From NCBI GenBank assembly GCA_019648995.1, contig BLXT01004603.1, forward strand, positions 1,324,582-1,344,745: a stretch of DNA of 20,164 bases, written 5' to 3'. Origin of the DNA: Plakobranchus ocellatus. Its lineage: Eukaryota > Mollusca > Gastropoda > Plakobranchidae. Shown here in pieces: positions 9,572 through 19,581 of this stretch. Position numbers and translations under genes: made by a program. Under the pieces are notes generated by a model. The model was given only the letters and a program-made list of their open reading frames with translations. It was not told where the DNA came from and made no database searches. Each line of letters starts with the position of its first letter. The first letter of the stretch is position 1.

Positions 9572-12070
9572 ACCTAAAGAGTTGCAATTGCACTCTTGTA
9601 GCGTCCAACAAGCTGGCTGTTACCTTCAAGAGAAGTAAACATATTTTTAAAAAGATAAAATAGCACACCAACATAGCAATGGAAGAGCACTGGGTTTCGA
9701 GGACTGTGTGGCATGAAGATTGCTATTTTACGTGTGATGTTTCGGTTTCAGAGCAATTCTTGTATATTTATATGTGAATGAGCCTTCCACGTCAAGATCT
9801 AGATATACATCTCCTCAATCATATCTGGAAGTGTTATGTATGTTAGAGATTTGTCTGAAAAACAAAAATAGTTTTCCTTCAAAAAAAGAAAAGAAGAAGC
9901 TTTTCTTTACCTTTTCAGCCACTAAATTTATTATTTTAGTTGAGTTTTGTATTCAATTTCACGATATCACCATTGTCCTCTGCCTTAACTCAGATCGGCT
10001 CATAGACTACCAACAAAAGCTCGCCATCTCACCCTGTTCTTGTCTTTTGCCGCCTTATTTGTCAAGATTGTTGACAAAAACAATGAACAAACTTTTAACT
10101 TTTAATCTTTCTTGTCTCAAACTTTTTGTTTGCAACTTTCCTTACACTAAGTTGAACAAATTTAGATCTCAAAATGAATAAGAAAAAAAATATTCACCTA
10201 CGCGTTTATCATGTTTAAGCCGTCTCTCTTATCTGAAATTCTTGAAAATCCGAGATTCCCTCAGGCCCACACATACATTTTGGCGATTATCTTAAAACTA
10301 AGCAAATAGCGCTTTAATCGAAAAGTAGAATAATAGACTTAAGATTGTCTTCGAAAACGCACAGACATGGGAAAAGCGAGGACAGGTGTTAAGATCTCAT
10401 TTTCTGTACGAAAGCTGAAAGCACAATATTCAGATGATTTGAAAAAGAAATAGACAATGTTCTTAATATTTATTTCATTTGGTGCAAATTATTTTTTTTT
10501 TGCTGATGAAACCTCAAACTGTCTAATAAAAGTGCATAGTATTGCTTTCTGATTGAACTTAGATCATGTTAAAAATTTCCCGATCATAACCATATCAACA
10601 TTTCTTTCTTGAAAAGGCCTATTTCAAAACTTGCAAATTCATAGCATAGCTGTCATGTTTAAATGCTATTATGTTATAGCCGCCTAGCTGGAGTAGTCCA
10701 CAGGAAAGCGTGCATGTTTAAATACCCGCATGGTCTATCAATTAAGTATCAGCATGTAGACATAGTGTGTAATGACCTAACACGAACAAAATACATTAAC
10801 TAATTACTATACCATCACTCTCTTTTCCAACTGTCTGCCAGAATGCATATTTTTAGTAGATAAACCAGCATAGCTTCTCCTCTATAATGAAATTCGATAA
10901 ATGCAGCAATGAATTGCGGTACAATATTTTGCCTTTGGTTGTACGCTTGTAGGTTTTTAGCTTTGTTTCATTTTACATATATAAACCGTTACTTCCATTC
11001 CAAGCTTCTTTAAAAGACTTTGAATAGACATTGCGAGAAAGCTATTTAATTGTCAGTTTAGACTTGTGGTAAACCAAAAGATTCTAAAAGTTATTATAAG
11101 GTATCACAAAATATAAGGTCCAGATCTGATTTTCACGCCAAGATCTAGTATCATTTGCAGGCCTACATGTAAACAACTTTACATCATTTAGGTCAAAACA
11201 CAAAATAACCTAGACACTTTGGGGGATCCTCAAACGCTAAGAAACGCAAATGCATAAAAAAAAAAAAAGTATTCAAAAAGTAGGTAGAGAGGGGAACCAA
11301 GCAGACTAAGTGCGATCTAAATCTTTATCTGATGACAACTAACAGCGGTGTGGCAATGCATGCCATTGTTGGTCCATCTTAGTAAATTAAAATTGATGTA
11401 ACATTTACAATTTGCAACCATCGCGATGAGCTTCACATTTTCTGAAGTTTTTGAATTCTTAACATTTTTTTTTACTTTGGATGTAAAGACAAAAGCTGCT
11501 GACCTTTGACTCATGAGTAACAATGTTGTTATGTCTTTTTGCATTAAATTTCTTTTCAACATGTTGATTTAGAGATGTGAGACCATAATTTTAAAGCAAT
11601 TTTTTTAGTGCAAAAAATCACATGAATAATACACGTTTTTGCACCATTACATCAAACTTACTGTTGTAACTTCATAAGTTACTCTTCTTGATGAGTAGGA
11701 GAAACCAAATCTATTTAGAGCCTATTAGCAAAACACATAGGAAGAACGGACAAGCTAGAGATCTAGGGCGGTACAAATAGTTCTTAGCAGCATGGCTTAC
11801 TTCTCTTCAGAATTCAGGAAAAAAAATTTTCATAGATCTACCTCCGAATGGATTTTAAAGATCGGGAATATTGTAAGTAGATTAAGTCGCTATTTATAGA
11901 GAATCAGTAAGATTGAGACAGAAATGACATCCAGACAGGCTTTCATAAATCGTTTGTTTGTCTACTTTTGAACAAATCAAACAACATAGAGTACGAGTAT
12001 TTATAAGTAACTATATTTCGCTCTTTGGGTTTAAAAAAAAAATGACGATCACAAATAAGATACCATAGAT
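9572..12070. other. Gene-free stretch
   Basis: An open frame at 9774-10181 starts at GTG and reads as low-complexity, with no domain I recognise. A minus-strand frame at 11317-11562 is also unrecognised. A and T homopolymers lie at 10490-10500, 11257-11268 and 12032-12041. Scattered AGATCT-type words are present. I see no RNA gene. Confidence 0.55.
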
Positions 12071-12086
12071 ACGTGCTAAGCCTAAA

Positions 12087-12332
12087 ATGAACAAAGTAGG
12101 ACAAACTTTACAAACACACATAGCCAGATTCAGTCATCACCGTTTCACAATTAGCAATGACAGAGACACGCCAGTAGCCAAACATTTCAACCTGAAATGT
12201 CATAATAAAAGTCATCTCAATATTATAGCTATCGATCACCTACCAAACTCTGACACCATCAGAAGGCTCAATAAACAAACGTTTTGGATTCATACTTTGA
12301 AAAACTACAGAACCACAAGGAATAAACATTAA
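12087..12332 (+). pseudogene. Penelope-like element GIY-YIG endonuclease fragment
   Basis: The 81-codon frame contains KVGQTLQTHIARF, then RDTPVAKHFN, then a His/Asn-rich stretch, then RRLNKQTFWIHTLK. This order matches the C-terminal GIY-YIG nuclease of Penelope-like retroelements: a Y-[IV]-G-[EQ]-T box, an arginine helix, DTPVA-HFN, and FWI--L. In intact elements this domain follows the reverse transcriptase and nicks target DNA. Here the frame covers only the later part of the domain; the GIY half, the Tyr of YIG (Lys here) and the whole reverse transcriptase are missing. Upstream codons in the same frame are stops. It is a dead fragment. A poly-C run with two unknown bases follows 50 bases downstream. 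Family assignment is from motif recognition and is fairly sure; the clade (Neptune, Poseidon or other) is not determined. Confidence 0.75.
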
Positions 12333-12380
12333 TAATCATCTTTCCCTATATTTAAGTTATTCTTTTTCGACACAATAATT

Positions 12381-12393
12381 NNCCCCCCCCCCC
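12381..12393. other. Two ambiguous bases and an 11-C homopolymer
   Basis: NN at 12381-12382 is followed by eleven C. This probably marks a sequencing or assembly uncertainty at a homopolymer or a closed gap, so local length and continuity here should not be trusted. Confidence 0.9.
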
Positions 12394-12689
12394 TGTGGCC
12401 TGATGGACTAGTTCCTATAATCTGTACTAGGTATATTTATGTACTGATAATTTTATGGGACTTAAAACTCATGAACAGAATGGCTTCAAACTTTGTATGA
12501 TGGATTAGCTGTAGCGGAAGTGCGCATTGTTTATGTCTAAAGTCCAAATTCTATCTCCAATTATCTTTTTTATTTTTATATTGCTTCCTCAAAATGCAAC
12601 TCAGAATTCTACGATCAGCCATGTTGCTATCATTTAAAATGTATACATTTCCGGTTTATGATTGTTCACATTGTGTCAATAGAGATACA

Positions 12690-13080
12690 CTTATCAATAG
12701 ATTTCATTCTGGAAGCAAAGGTCTAGATTCTAGCTTTGATATCTAAATCAAATCGTCATTAAATCTAGATCTAGAGGGGGGCTGATTATAGATCTACATT
12801 CAAGGCCTAATTATAGCTTTGCTTTCATTCTGTATTCTAGGTGACCGAAGCGGCATCACTCATTATTTTGGTTATTCAAATTCTACATTCCAGATTATAA
12901 TTTATTTTTTGGCTATGTCTGGGGGCGAAGGTCTAGTTTTTAGATTAGATTTTTACATTAAGGTATGGTTGTCTACATTTACATCTAGATAGACCTGATT
13001 AGACTTACAGTTCTAGATTCAAGGACTAATGATAGCTTTAGATCCACGAGAATCTTGATCTAAACTAGCACTAATTCATT
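12690..13080. repeat. CTAGATCT-rich region
   Basis: The words TCTAGATT, TCTAGATCTAGA, TAGATCTAC, CATCTAGATAGA and TTCTAGATTC recur at short, irregular spacing, separated by AT-rich phrases such as TATAGCTTTG and TGATAGCTTTAG. It looks like a degenerate, simple-motif repeat with no fixed period. The same words occur at 3522-3540, 11755-11765 and 14303-14315. Confidence 0.5.
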
Positions 13081-13102
13081 ACTAAAATCTTGCTTTCTTG
13101 AG

Positions 13103-13104
<2 letters not shown>

Positions 13105-13155
<51 letters not shown>
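13105..13155. repeat. (CT)n microsatellite
   Basis: About 50 bases of CT with one TTT interruption. Like the array at the window start, it is followed by the dispersed block that carries CGTTC-TAGA-CGGGT. Confidence 0.95.
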
Positions 13156-13240
13156 AGTATTTTCTGAATAACGGTGTCGATGTTTAACCCACACGTCTCG
13201 TTCATAGATCGGGTCATTTAGCCACTAGGTTTATGTATGT
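13156..13240 (+). repeat. Dispersed repeat, copy B (flank of CT array)
   Basis: This is the counterpart of 114-176. TGAATAACGGT, CGTTCATAGATCGGGT, CATTTAGCCA and TTATGTATGT appear in the same order and on the same strand after (CT)n. The copies have diverged and differ by small indels. Confidence 0.5.
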
Positions 13241-13345
13241 ATTGGTTTGTAATGATACAATACTATTTTAGTTGTCTCTATAAATTTCTGCTTGACCAAA
13301 AGCTCTCTATACTTATTTAGTTTCTTGAAAGGATGCTATGCAATC

Positions 13346-13548
13346 AAGTGAGTAAGAGCGAGAGAGAGAGAGAGAGAGAAAGAAAGGGAGAGAGAGAGAG
13401 AGAAAGAAAGGGAGAGAGAGAGAGAGGGAGAAAGAGAAAGAGAGAGAGAGAGAAAGAAAGGGAGAAAGAGAGAGAGAGAAAGAAAGGGAGAGAGAGAGAG
13501 AGAAAGAGAAAGAGAGAGAAAGAAAGGGAGAGAGAGAGAGAGAAAGAA

Positions 13549-13591
<43 letters not shown>

Positions 13592-13682
13592 CACATCTGT
13601 ATATGCACGTGTTTTCATAAATATATATAGAGAGAGAGAGTCTTAGAGAGAATGAGAGAGAGAGTGAGAGGGAGAATCATAT
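13346..13682. repeat. Compound (GA)n array with 231-nt purine-only tract
   Basis: From 13360 to 13590 the plus strand contains only A and G. GA runs are punctuated by AAAGAAAGGGA modules recurring at about 24-50 bp, a higher-order pattern. A second, shorter set of GA runs follows at 13631-13675. After each set comes a related AATCA(C/T)AT(C/T)TG(T/G)ATATG segment (from 13590 and from 13675). Frames through it on either strand read as Arg/Glu or Leu/Ser alternations and are not genes. Confidence 0.95.
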
Positions 13683-13719
13683 TTGGATATGTTTTAATAT
13701 GTTTATTTGTATTGTGTAA

Positions 13720-13832
13720 GTATATATGTATATGTGTAAATATATAAATATATATAGATAGATACACACATTATATGTGTGTGTGTGTGTGTTTGTGTGT
13801 GAATGTATTTATGTGCATGTATGTATACAGAT
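13720..13832. repeat. TA / TG dinucleotide mixed array
   Basis: Interrupted TATATG, TATATA, GATA and (TG)n units, with a TG core at 13775-13800. It is part of a microsatellite cluster beginning at 13105. Confidence 0.85.
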
Positions 13833-16800
13833 TTGTGTAAATATATAATTTTTTTTTCTGTTTAACACCTTGTAAGATGCTTTTATTAAGGATTTTTTCA
13901 TCTTCAATTGCGATTTTGAAACATTTTTATGTCATGATTCTTTGCTTTACGCATAACTAAAACTAAAGTATCTTATTGTGATAATCATTTTTATTTGACA
14001 ACGCCTTAACGGCAAACTGTTTTTACATATAATGATATACTTTGTGTTGTGTAATTTGTTCAAATAAGTTTGAAAAAGGGGGGGGGGGGGTTGTTATTTT
14101 TTGCCAACTCAAATCAAATATCAATATAGATTCACAGTGCAAATGAGGGCATAGGCAAAATCGCATACATATTTTAGGGAAAAACAGCTTGCTTCGTTTG
14201 GTATAAAGATTCATTCAGATAAAAATGGATTTTTTTTAAATTTAGAAATAATTTTTTTGAAATTGTTAGATCTAATATACGAAGCCTTAGAGATGACACT
14301 GCTAGATCTAGATCTACAATTTCATCTGTAAGGTTTCATGTTTTGCTCATTGCGTACTGTGTCTACAGACCAAATCTAGGACCAAATTTCCTTTATAATA
14401 TGCCTGCTTCTCGAGCTTGGAATCTTATATAAGTTTTTAATTTTAATTTCTTTCACCATGAGGTTTTTACTGATCAAAATAAATCATCTCGAAATGCTAA
14501 GTAATAAAAAAAATGTTAAAATTATCTTGCCTAACATGCGAGATTGCAGAGGTCGTTTCGATTTGTTTTAGCCAGAGGGTCCCTTCACAGCGCAAATTCA
14601 ATAGAAAAAGAAGTTTTAAATGAAGATGGATATGAATATCTCCAACCCATCAAATCTACACGGTTCCTTAAAGGGGAAAAAATATGCTCAATAGAGGAAT
14701 TTACGAAATCACTGCTTCATTTTGTGTTCCTTGTGTGTGTATCAACAAAGAACAAGGCCAGTCTGATCACTTTTTGGGAAGCCCCTACACTCTTTGTGAA
14801 TTGAAAGAACTCCCCAAAATTATTGTTACACACATTTTTTTGCGAGTCAACGAATACACGGAGAAAGCAGTGTTTATGTGGAAGTTTTCACTGAACTATT
14901 ATTAAGTAATGCGTTCCGTGGCGAAGATACTCTCACTTACTTTATACTAAATAAATCAATATTTGTTCCTAAGCCTTTCTTGAGATTTTTATTTTTGTCA
15001 CTCTGAAAGTGCCACAAGAATATAATGTTTTTACACAGAAAAAAATATTTCAAACAAAAATATTACCACATCGCAGTAATAACTGTTCTATAGGGAATAA
15101 TTTGAAGTAGGATTTTAATGCATGTCAGTATTTTCCTTACAAAAAAAAAACAAAAAAAAAAATCCGAAAATGTGATGTTGGTAGGACTAGAATGTTTCTT
15201 CTAAATAATTCTACTAGGCCAGCATTCATACGGCAAACACCAGGCTTACTTGAAGTTGGGTGAAGCATAGTAACTATGATTCACAGTCCTTCACGTCAGC
15301 TGTTACAAGTCAGCGTCGCCAAATATTAGCTTACCAAAATATTGCATCAAAAACTATTTTGATTTGTTATCTACTACGCTCTGCTAGACTTACTCTACTT
15401 CACTACAATGAAAAATTCACTAGTAAGGGTACCGAACATTTAATGCTGTTCCCCTCCTCCCCCTCCTCCCCCCTTTAGCTTTGACTTGCGGGCGTTTAAA
15501 GTTCCGAAACATGATTATTATTACAATGTCTACCGGCATATTTTGTTTCGCATGTTTAATAAGGTTTAAAGAGGGTTTAAAAATGTCGTTTTGTAAATCT
15601 GTAAAACAACTTCGGGATTTTAAAATAATTATGCTCACATAAAATGGCATGATCTGGAGTAAGATATCTATATTTTTGTGGATTTCATTGATGCCCCACA
15701 AAAACTTGTCTGAGCATTATACGTTTGAGGTTAGCTCCATTTTCATAAGATGCGTCTTATATTTTTTGTTCAAAAGACGAAGAAATTTGTTCACTTGTTT
15801 GCACATCCTGAAATAATGACCATGACTACATAAACACCTATGCTTGTCGCTTGGTTTGTCCTCTGCCTTCATTCTTTTTGCAAGATTGGAAGATTTGAGT
15901 AAAGAAAATGCTGATGCAATCATATCAGCAGTATTTATTTTTTTCTGTTTGTCATTGATAAGCATAACCCAACCTTATAATGCTTTAATTTTAATGATGA
16001 CCTTATATTCATTACCCGGAGCTTCGAGAGTAAAAAAAAATTACCATAGTAATAAGTCTAAATCTGTTAGTTACGTATTTTATTTTTAGTTGCTTTTCGA
16101 CGTTCGTTAATGAGACTTTTTTTTACCATCAGTTTCTCTTTAATGCAGTCCGGGTTGTGGGTGTATATTTAATTAACTGATTTGACTCTGCCCTTTTCAT
16201 AAACGTCTATAAAAAAACATCTATCTCATTTGAACAGATAACAGTGAGGTTGTCCGAATGCACACTTTACTCTGTTTTTATTTTCTTTCTTTCTTTTTTT
16301 GATTGCGCGAACTGTAAGGAAAGGTAGATAAGATGCAAGATATTCATCTTATATTTTAACAGATTTTTTATAAATAAAGCGTACTCGTCCAAAAAACGGA
16401 ACATTATTTTGGACACAGACAAGTGAATGAACAATTTAGTAATATCGCTCCATATCAACATTTCATGAATGAGGATCTGAGGGTGCTCAAAAACAGTATC
16501 AAAGTAAGTAAAAGTCCATCACTTTGTTGTCTAAATTTTTCTAGAAGCATTCTTTCAACACTCTGAAAAAAAAACGTTGTGGTCGAATTTTTTTTGTATT
16601 GAGTACATGAGTTTTTAATTTTTATTAAGGTAAAGATAGTGATGTTCACGGCTATGTGTTTCAACTTGCCAGTTTCCGTTTGTATGTTTACATAGTGACA
16701 TGTTTAAGGAAATATGGCTTCAGTCTTTAAGAATCTCGACAAGTTAGGGCCGCATTAGCAAAATCGAACTCAAAACTGCTGTTAGCAAATTTCAGGGTGG

Positions 16801-17396
16801 GCAAACCAGTCATGGCGCGATGAATTTACTTCTTACGAGTAGATATTCCATGAGAATAAAATTTTTACTTACAAAGATAGAAAATATCTTTTGTGAAGCC
16901 TCGCGAGAAATTATTTTTTTCTCTTTTACAATAATACTGCTCGTACATCTGAGCTACAATGAAATTTCATTAAGAAAACATAGCAATATACGAGCAAAGA
17001 TATGCATGATATGTACAGCTAATTTTTTCATTGTTGCTCATATACTGGGAAAAAATTTTAGTTGTTTTTTTATGATAGTTCAGTGACACTGAAGTTATAG
17101 ACTTAATGAAATATGCATTGTCTCTGGAAAAGTCTGAGAAAATCGTAACTATTTTGAAGCTGCAGGACATGTATCTTTGCTTGATTGGAACAAATCCCTG
17201 TATAAAAATCACCAAAGTTATAGTACGTGAAACTTTCAGTCGTGGAACTTTTCGTTCACATCCATTATACAGCTCTATCTGTTTGAAATTGCAGAGTACT
17301 TTACTTAACGCAGAGTTGGTTTAGGTCTCAAAACAAAATCACCACGAAAATATCGAACACTTTTAATAAACACAACTAATTCTTGCCGTTCTTACT
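13833..17396. other. Long gene-free stretch before the transporter gene
   Basis: A G13 homopolymer lies at 14078-14090. Two overlapping frames at 14544-14905 and several at 15260-17324 lack recognisable domains, and their composition matches the background. At 15451-15473 a pyrimidine run (CCCC-T-CC-T-CCCCC-T-CC-T-CCCCCC) gives a G-rich minus strand. T homopolymers are frequent. Upstream exons of the transporter could hide here but cannot be recognised without transcript data. Confidence 0.5.
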
Positions 17397-17411
17397 GCGT
17401 TTCATCTGCAG
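17391..17411 (+). promoter_or_regulatory. Probable splice acceptor before the transporter exon
   Basis: A pyrimidine-rich run (TTCTTGCCGTTCTTACTGCG) leads to TTTCATCTGCAG, an excellent 3' splice site ending at 17411. The frame of the transporter is open across it, from after a TAA at 17367. The site could therefore join either a 5' UTR exon or an in-frame coding exon. An intron-free gene whose transcription starts nearby remains possible. Confidence 0.5.
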
Positions 17412-17441
17412 ATATTTATTGAACAAGCTCTGCCTCCATTG

Positions 17442-18986
17442 ATGACTATGATGCTGAGAAGAAGCAAAAAGAGTGCGCAAATCTGCAGCCTTGTCGGAAC
17501 TCACCTAATAATGGCACCCATAACATTTTTGTGGAATTACGGCAACCTTGCTGAATACATGGACTCGTACTTCCACTACCAATGTTCTCCACGCTGTCTA
17601 GATGGAGATTATCAGTGGATTCTAACACTCTATCTGACGTTATTCGGTCTGGGCCTTTTTGTGGTCGAGCCCATGAGAAAAATAGTAGGTCTGCTTTGGA
17701 CTGGCATAATTACACTGCTGCTTCAAAACGGCGCCTTGTTTCTGAGTGCCTGGGCCATCGGGGAATCAGTTATTGCCGTGAGTGTGTTGATGGGTGTTGT
17801 TATGGGGCTTGCCGGAGGAGCCACCATGAATGTCGCATTTATCTATATTAACTTGTGGGCTCCTAAAAACGAGGCTTTGTACTTAGGAACGGTCACAGCC
17901 TGGCCTCCTCTTCTCTCTATATTGCAAAACCAGATCATAACTCTTTACATCAATCCCGAAAACCTTACGCCAGATGCTAATAACGGCCCAAAAGTTTATT
18001 TTTCACAGCCACAGATCTTGGAGAGGGTACCAGGTGCTATCATAGTCCTAGCCATTATGTCCACTGCACTACAAGTGATTGGTTTTCTCTTTATCTCAAA
18101 CCCACCAGTTAAACTACCTGCCGCTGATTCGCTATGCAAAAATGACTTATCCCCTGAAGATGTCTCACAAGAAAATAAAATCAGTGATGTTCAAAAAACG
18201 AAACCTCAAAAAGCCTGCTTAAATCATGAAATGCCAATAAACCAGTTTGAAACAGATGGAAAGGACCCGAGAAATTATGGCACAACTGACTGTGTTACAG
18301 ACAACTCTGCAACGGTGGAAACCGAAAATGGTGTATCACAACAAAATAAGACAGTACACGATTCTACTGAAAACGGAAAATCTGGCGATACAGTTGCTCA
18401 ATCCTATACACCTTCACAGGCTATAAAAACAACATCCTTTTGGGCACTGTGGCTATTTGGAGTGTCTGTTGGTCTCGGTCTACTTCTTAAAGACAGTTTT
18501 TACAAGCAGTTCGGGCTTTTGTATATCCCGAACGATAGGCTCCTAACACTACTGGGAAGCCTCATTCCATTGGTAGTCTGTACATCAAGAACGATATTTG
18601 GGGGTTCCATCAAACGAGGTCTAATTGATGTTAAAGACGCCCTTGTCCTCAGCTTGTCTCTCAACAGTGTCACCTGTGCTTTCTGGTACTTTGCACCTCA
18701 GGTGAATGAAGCGCTCTATATGATTCTGATCCTGTCGATGGCGTTTTCCCACAGCTTCTTGCATGTAGTGGCAGGAACCGGGACGTTGCGTGCTTTCGGT
18801 GACGCTCATTTCGCGACGTTGTACTCCATGGTGTATTCAGGAGCCTCAATAATTCCACTCGTATCAGCAGCATATGTTACACCCGTTTTGCATACTGCAG
18901 GCTGGTTCTGGGTGTTTCTGTCTTGCGCAATGATAAGCTTAGTAGCGCTTGCATTCGCAGTCTTTACAAAGCACTCTGTGATGTAA
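17442..18986 (+). CDS. MFS transporter, OFA/monocarboxylate-like
   Basis: A 514-residue protein starts at the ATG at 17442 and ends in TAA at 18984-18986. Two further ATGs at 17448 and 17451 have A at -3, a better start context. Hydropathy read by eye gives twelve membrane segments in two sets of six. The first set lies at roughly residues 17-38, 59-78, 82-106, 110-139, 147-170 and 199-220. The second lies at 333-353, 367-384, 399-418, 424-447, 458-485 and 488-509. The middle loop, about 221-325, is hydrophilic, Asn/Thr/Glu-rich and weakly conserved in look. Family marks include WNYGNLAEYM in helix 1, a cysteine pair in the first outer loop (CSPRCLDGD) and a degenerate A-motif after helix 2 (VEPMRKIVG). 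A second A-motif-like box, SRTIFGGSIKRG, follows helix 8. The best fit is the oxalate/formate antiporter-like and monocarboxylate-transporter-like branch of MFS, often named apicoplast pyruvate carrier-like in molluscs. The substrate is unknown, perhaps a small carboxylate. It should sit in the plasma membrane or an organelle membrane. It is an uninterrupted exon with no frameshift. The in-frame extension upstream means more N-terminal sequence could come from another exon. Confidence 0.88.
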   Translation: MTMMLRRSKKSAQICSLVGTHLIMAPITFLWNYGNLAEYMDSYFHYQCSPRCLDGDYQWILTLYLTLFGLGLFVVEPMRKIVGLLWTGIITLLLQNGALFLSAWAIGESVIAVSVLMGVVMGLAGGATMNVAFIYINLWAPKNEALYLGTVTAWPPLLSILQNQIITLYINPENLTPDANNGPKVYFSQPQILERVPGAIIVLAIMSTALQVIGFLFISNPPVKLPAADSLCKNDLSPEDVSQENKISDVQKTKPQKACLNHEMPINQFETDGKDPRNYGTTDCVTDNSATVETENGVSQQNKTVHDSTENGKSGDTVAQSYTPSQAIKTTSFWALWLFGVSVGLGLLLKDSFYKQFGLLYIPNDRLLTLLGSLIPLVVCTSRTIFGGSIKRGLIDVKDALVLSLSLNSVTCAFWYFAPQVNEALYMILILSMAFSHSFLHVVAGTGTLRAFGDAHFATLYSMVYSGASIIPLVSAAYVTPVLHTAGWFWVFLSCAMISLVALAFAVFTKHSVM

Positions 18987-19194
18987 AAAAATAGATTAAG
19001 AACAAACAATGTGGCAGTTCTTCATACAATACATACAGTTGATTAAGTATTTCTCTAATTCACTTTTATGTGTGTTCATGCTTTAGTGTTCATTTGTCTA
19101 TTAAGTAAGTAGCGCTGTATATTGTAAAATGAATTTTCTTTACATTTGTTCTCATTTCCTATCTGTAGGAGGTTTTTTTTTTTTTATTTTGTCG

Positions 19195-19345
19195 TCGCCT
19201 TATGTCGGGGTGAGTACATGCCCTCACATTTTCAATAGGAAAATATAAGTTAAGTCTTATCCGTACGTGGGAGTGATTTTATGCCCCCATATCGTATATG
19301 GTAAAAATATTGCAATATACCTATCCGTGTGTAAGAATTTACAAA
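19195..19345. repeat. Degenerate short repeats, 3' side of transporter
   Basis: Similar phrases recur about 55-65 bases apart. CTTATGTCGGGGTGAGTACA with ATGCCCTCACAT is followed by CTTATCCGTACGTGGGAGTG with ATGCCCCCATAT, and then CTATCCGTGTGTAAGAATTT. They resemble two to three decayed tandem units. They may be part of the transporter 3' UTR or an independent repeat. Confidence 0.4.
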
Positions 19346-19429
19346 ATCACCCCTACTTTATATAGTGACAAACACAGCATATAATGGTGTATACCTTGAC
19401 GATAACAATGTGACCCACTTTTAGTGTGT

Positions 19430-19435
19430 AATAAA
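19430..19435 (+). terminator. Candidate polyadenylation signal (AATAAA)
   Basis: This is the first canonical AATAAA I find after the transporter stop codon, about 445 bases downstream. AT-rich DNA makes chance hits common, so assignment to this gene is tentative. Confidence 0.35.
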
Positions 19436-19581
19436 TTTGGTACCGCTTGCTTCTGTAATTTAAACCGATGGACCAAGACAGCAGCTGGAATGTGCTAGTG
19501 TCCCAGTACCTGCTTAAAGTTGTCAAATTCCACATTTTCCTGCGATTTTCTGCTCCCACATTATTGAGGTAATTAAACGCT

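Noticed and set aside
9774-10181. 135-codon plus-strand frame
   Set aside because: It starts at GTG, has low-complexity composition like its AT-rich surroundings and shows no domain motif.
11317-11562. 81-codon minus-strand frame
   Set aside because: No recognisable motif, and its length is within chance for this base composition. A decayed transposon piece cannot be excluded.
13313-13620. Arg/Glu-rich plus-strand and Leu/Ser-rich minus-strand frames
   Set aside because: They are translations of the GA array in both directions.
14544-14905. Two overlapping plus-strand frames after a CAG acceptor-like site
   Set aside because: I tested them as a frameshifted exon but saw no family motif in either frame, and no donor site supports an exon.
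16820-17324. Consecutive plus-strand frames just before the transporter
   Set aside because: They were considered as upstream exons, but they are not in a transporter-like pattern, contain stops between them and resemble no domain.
17446-17851. Short frames on both strands overlapping the transporter
   Set aside because: They are shadows of the 514-residue frame, which alone shows helix periodicity and family motifs.
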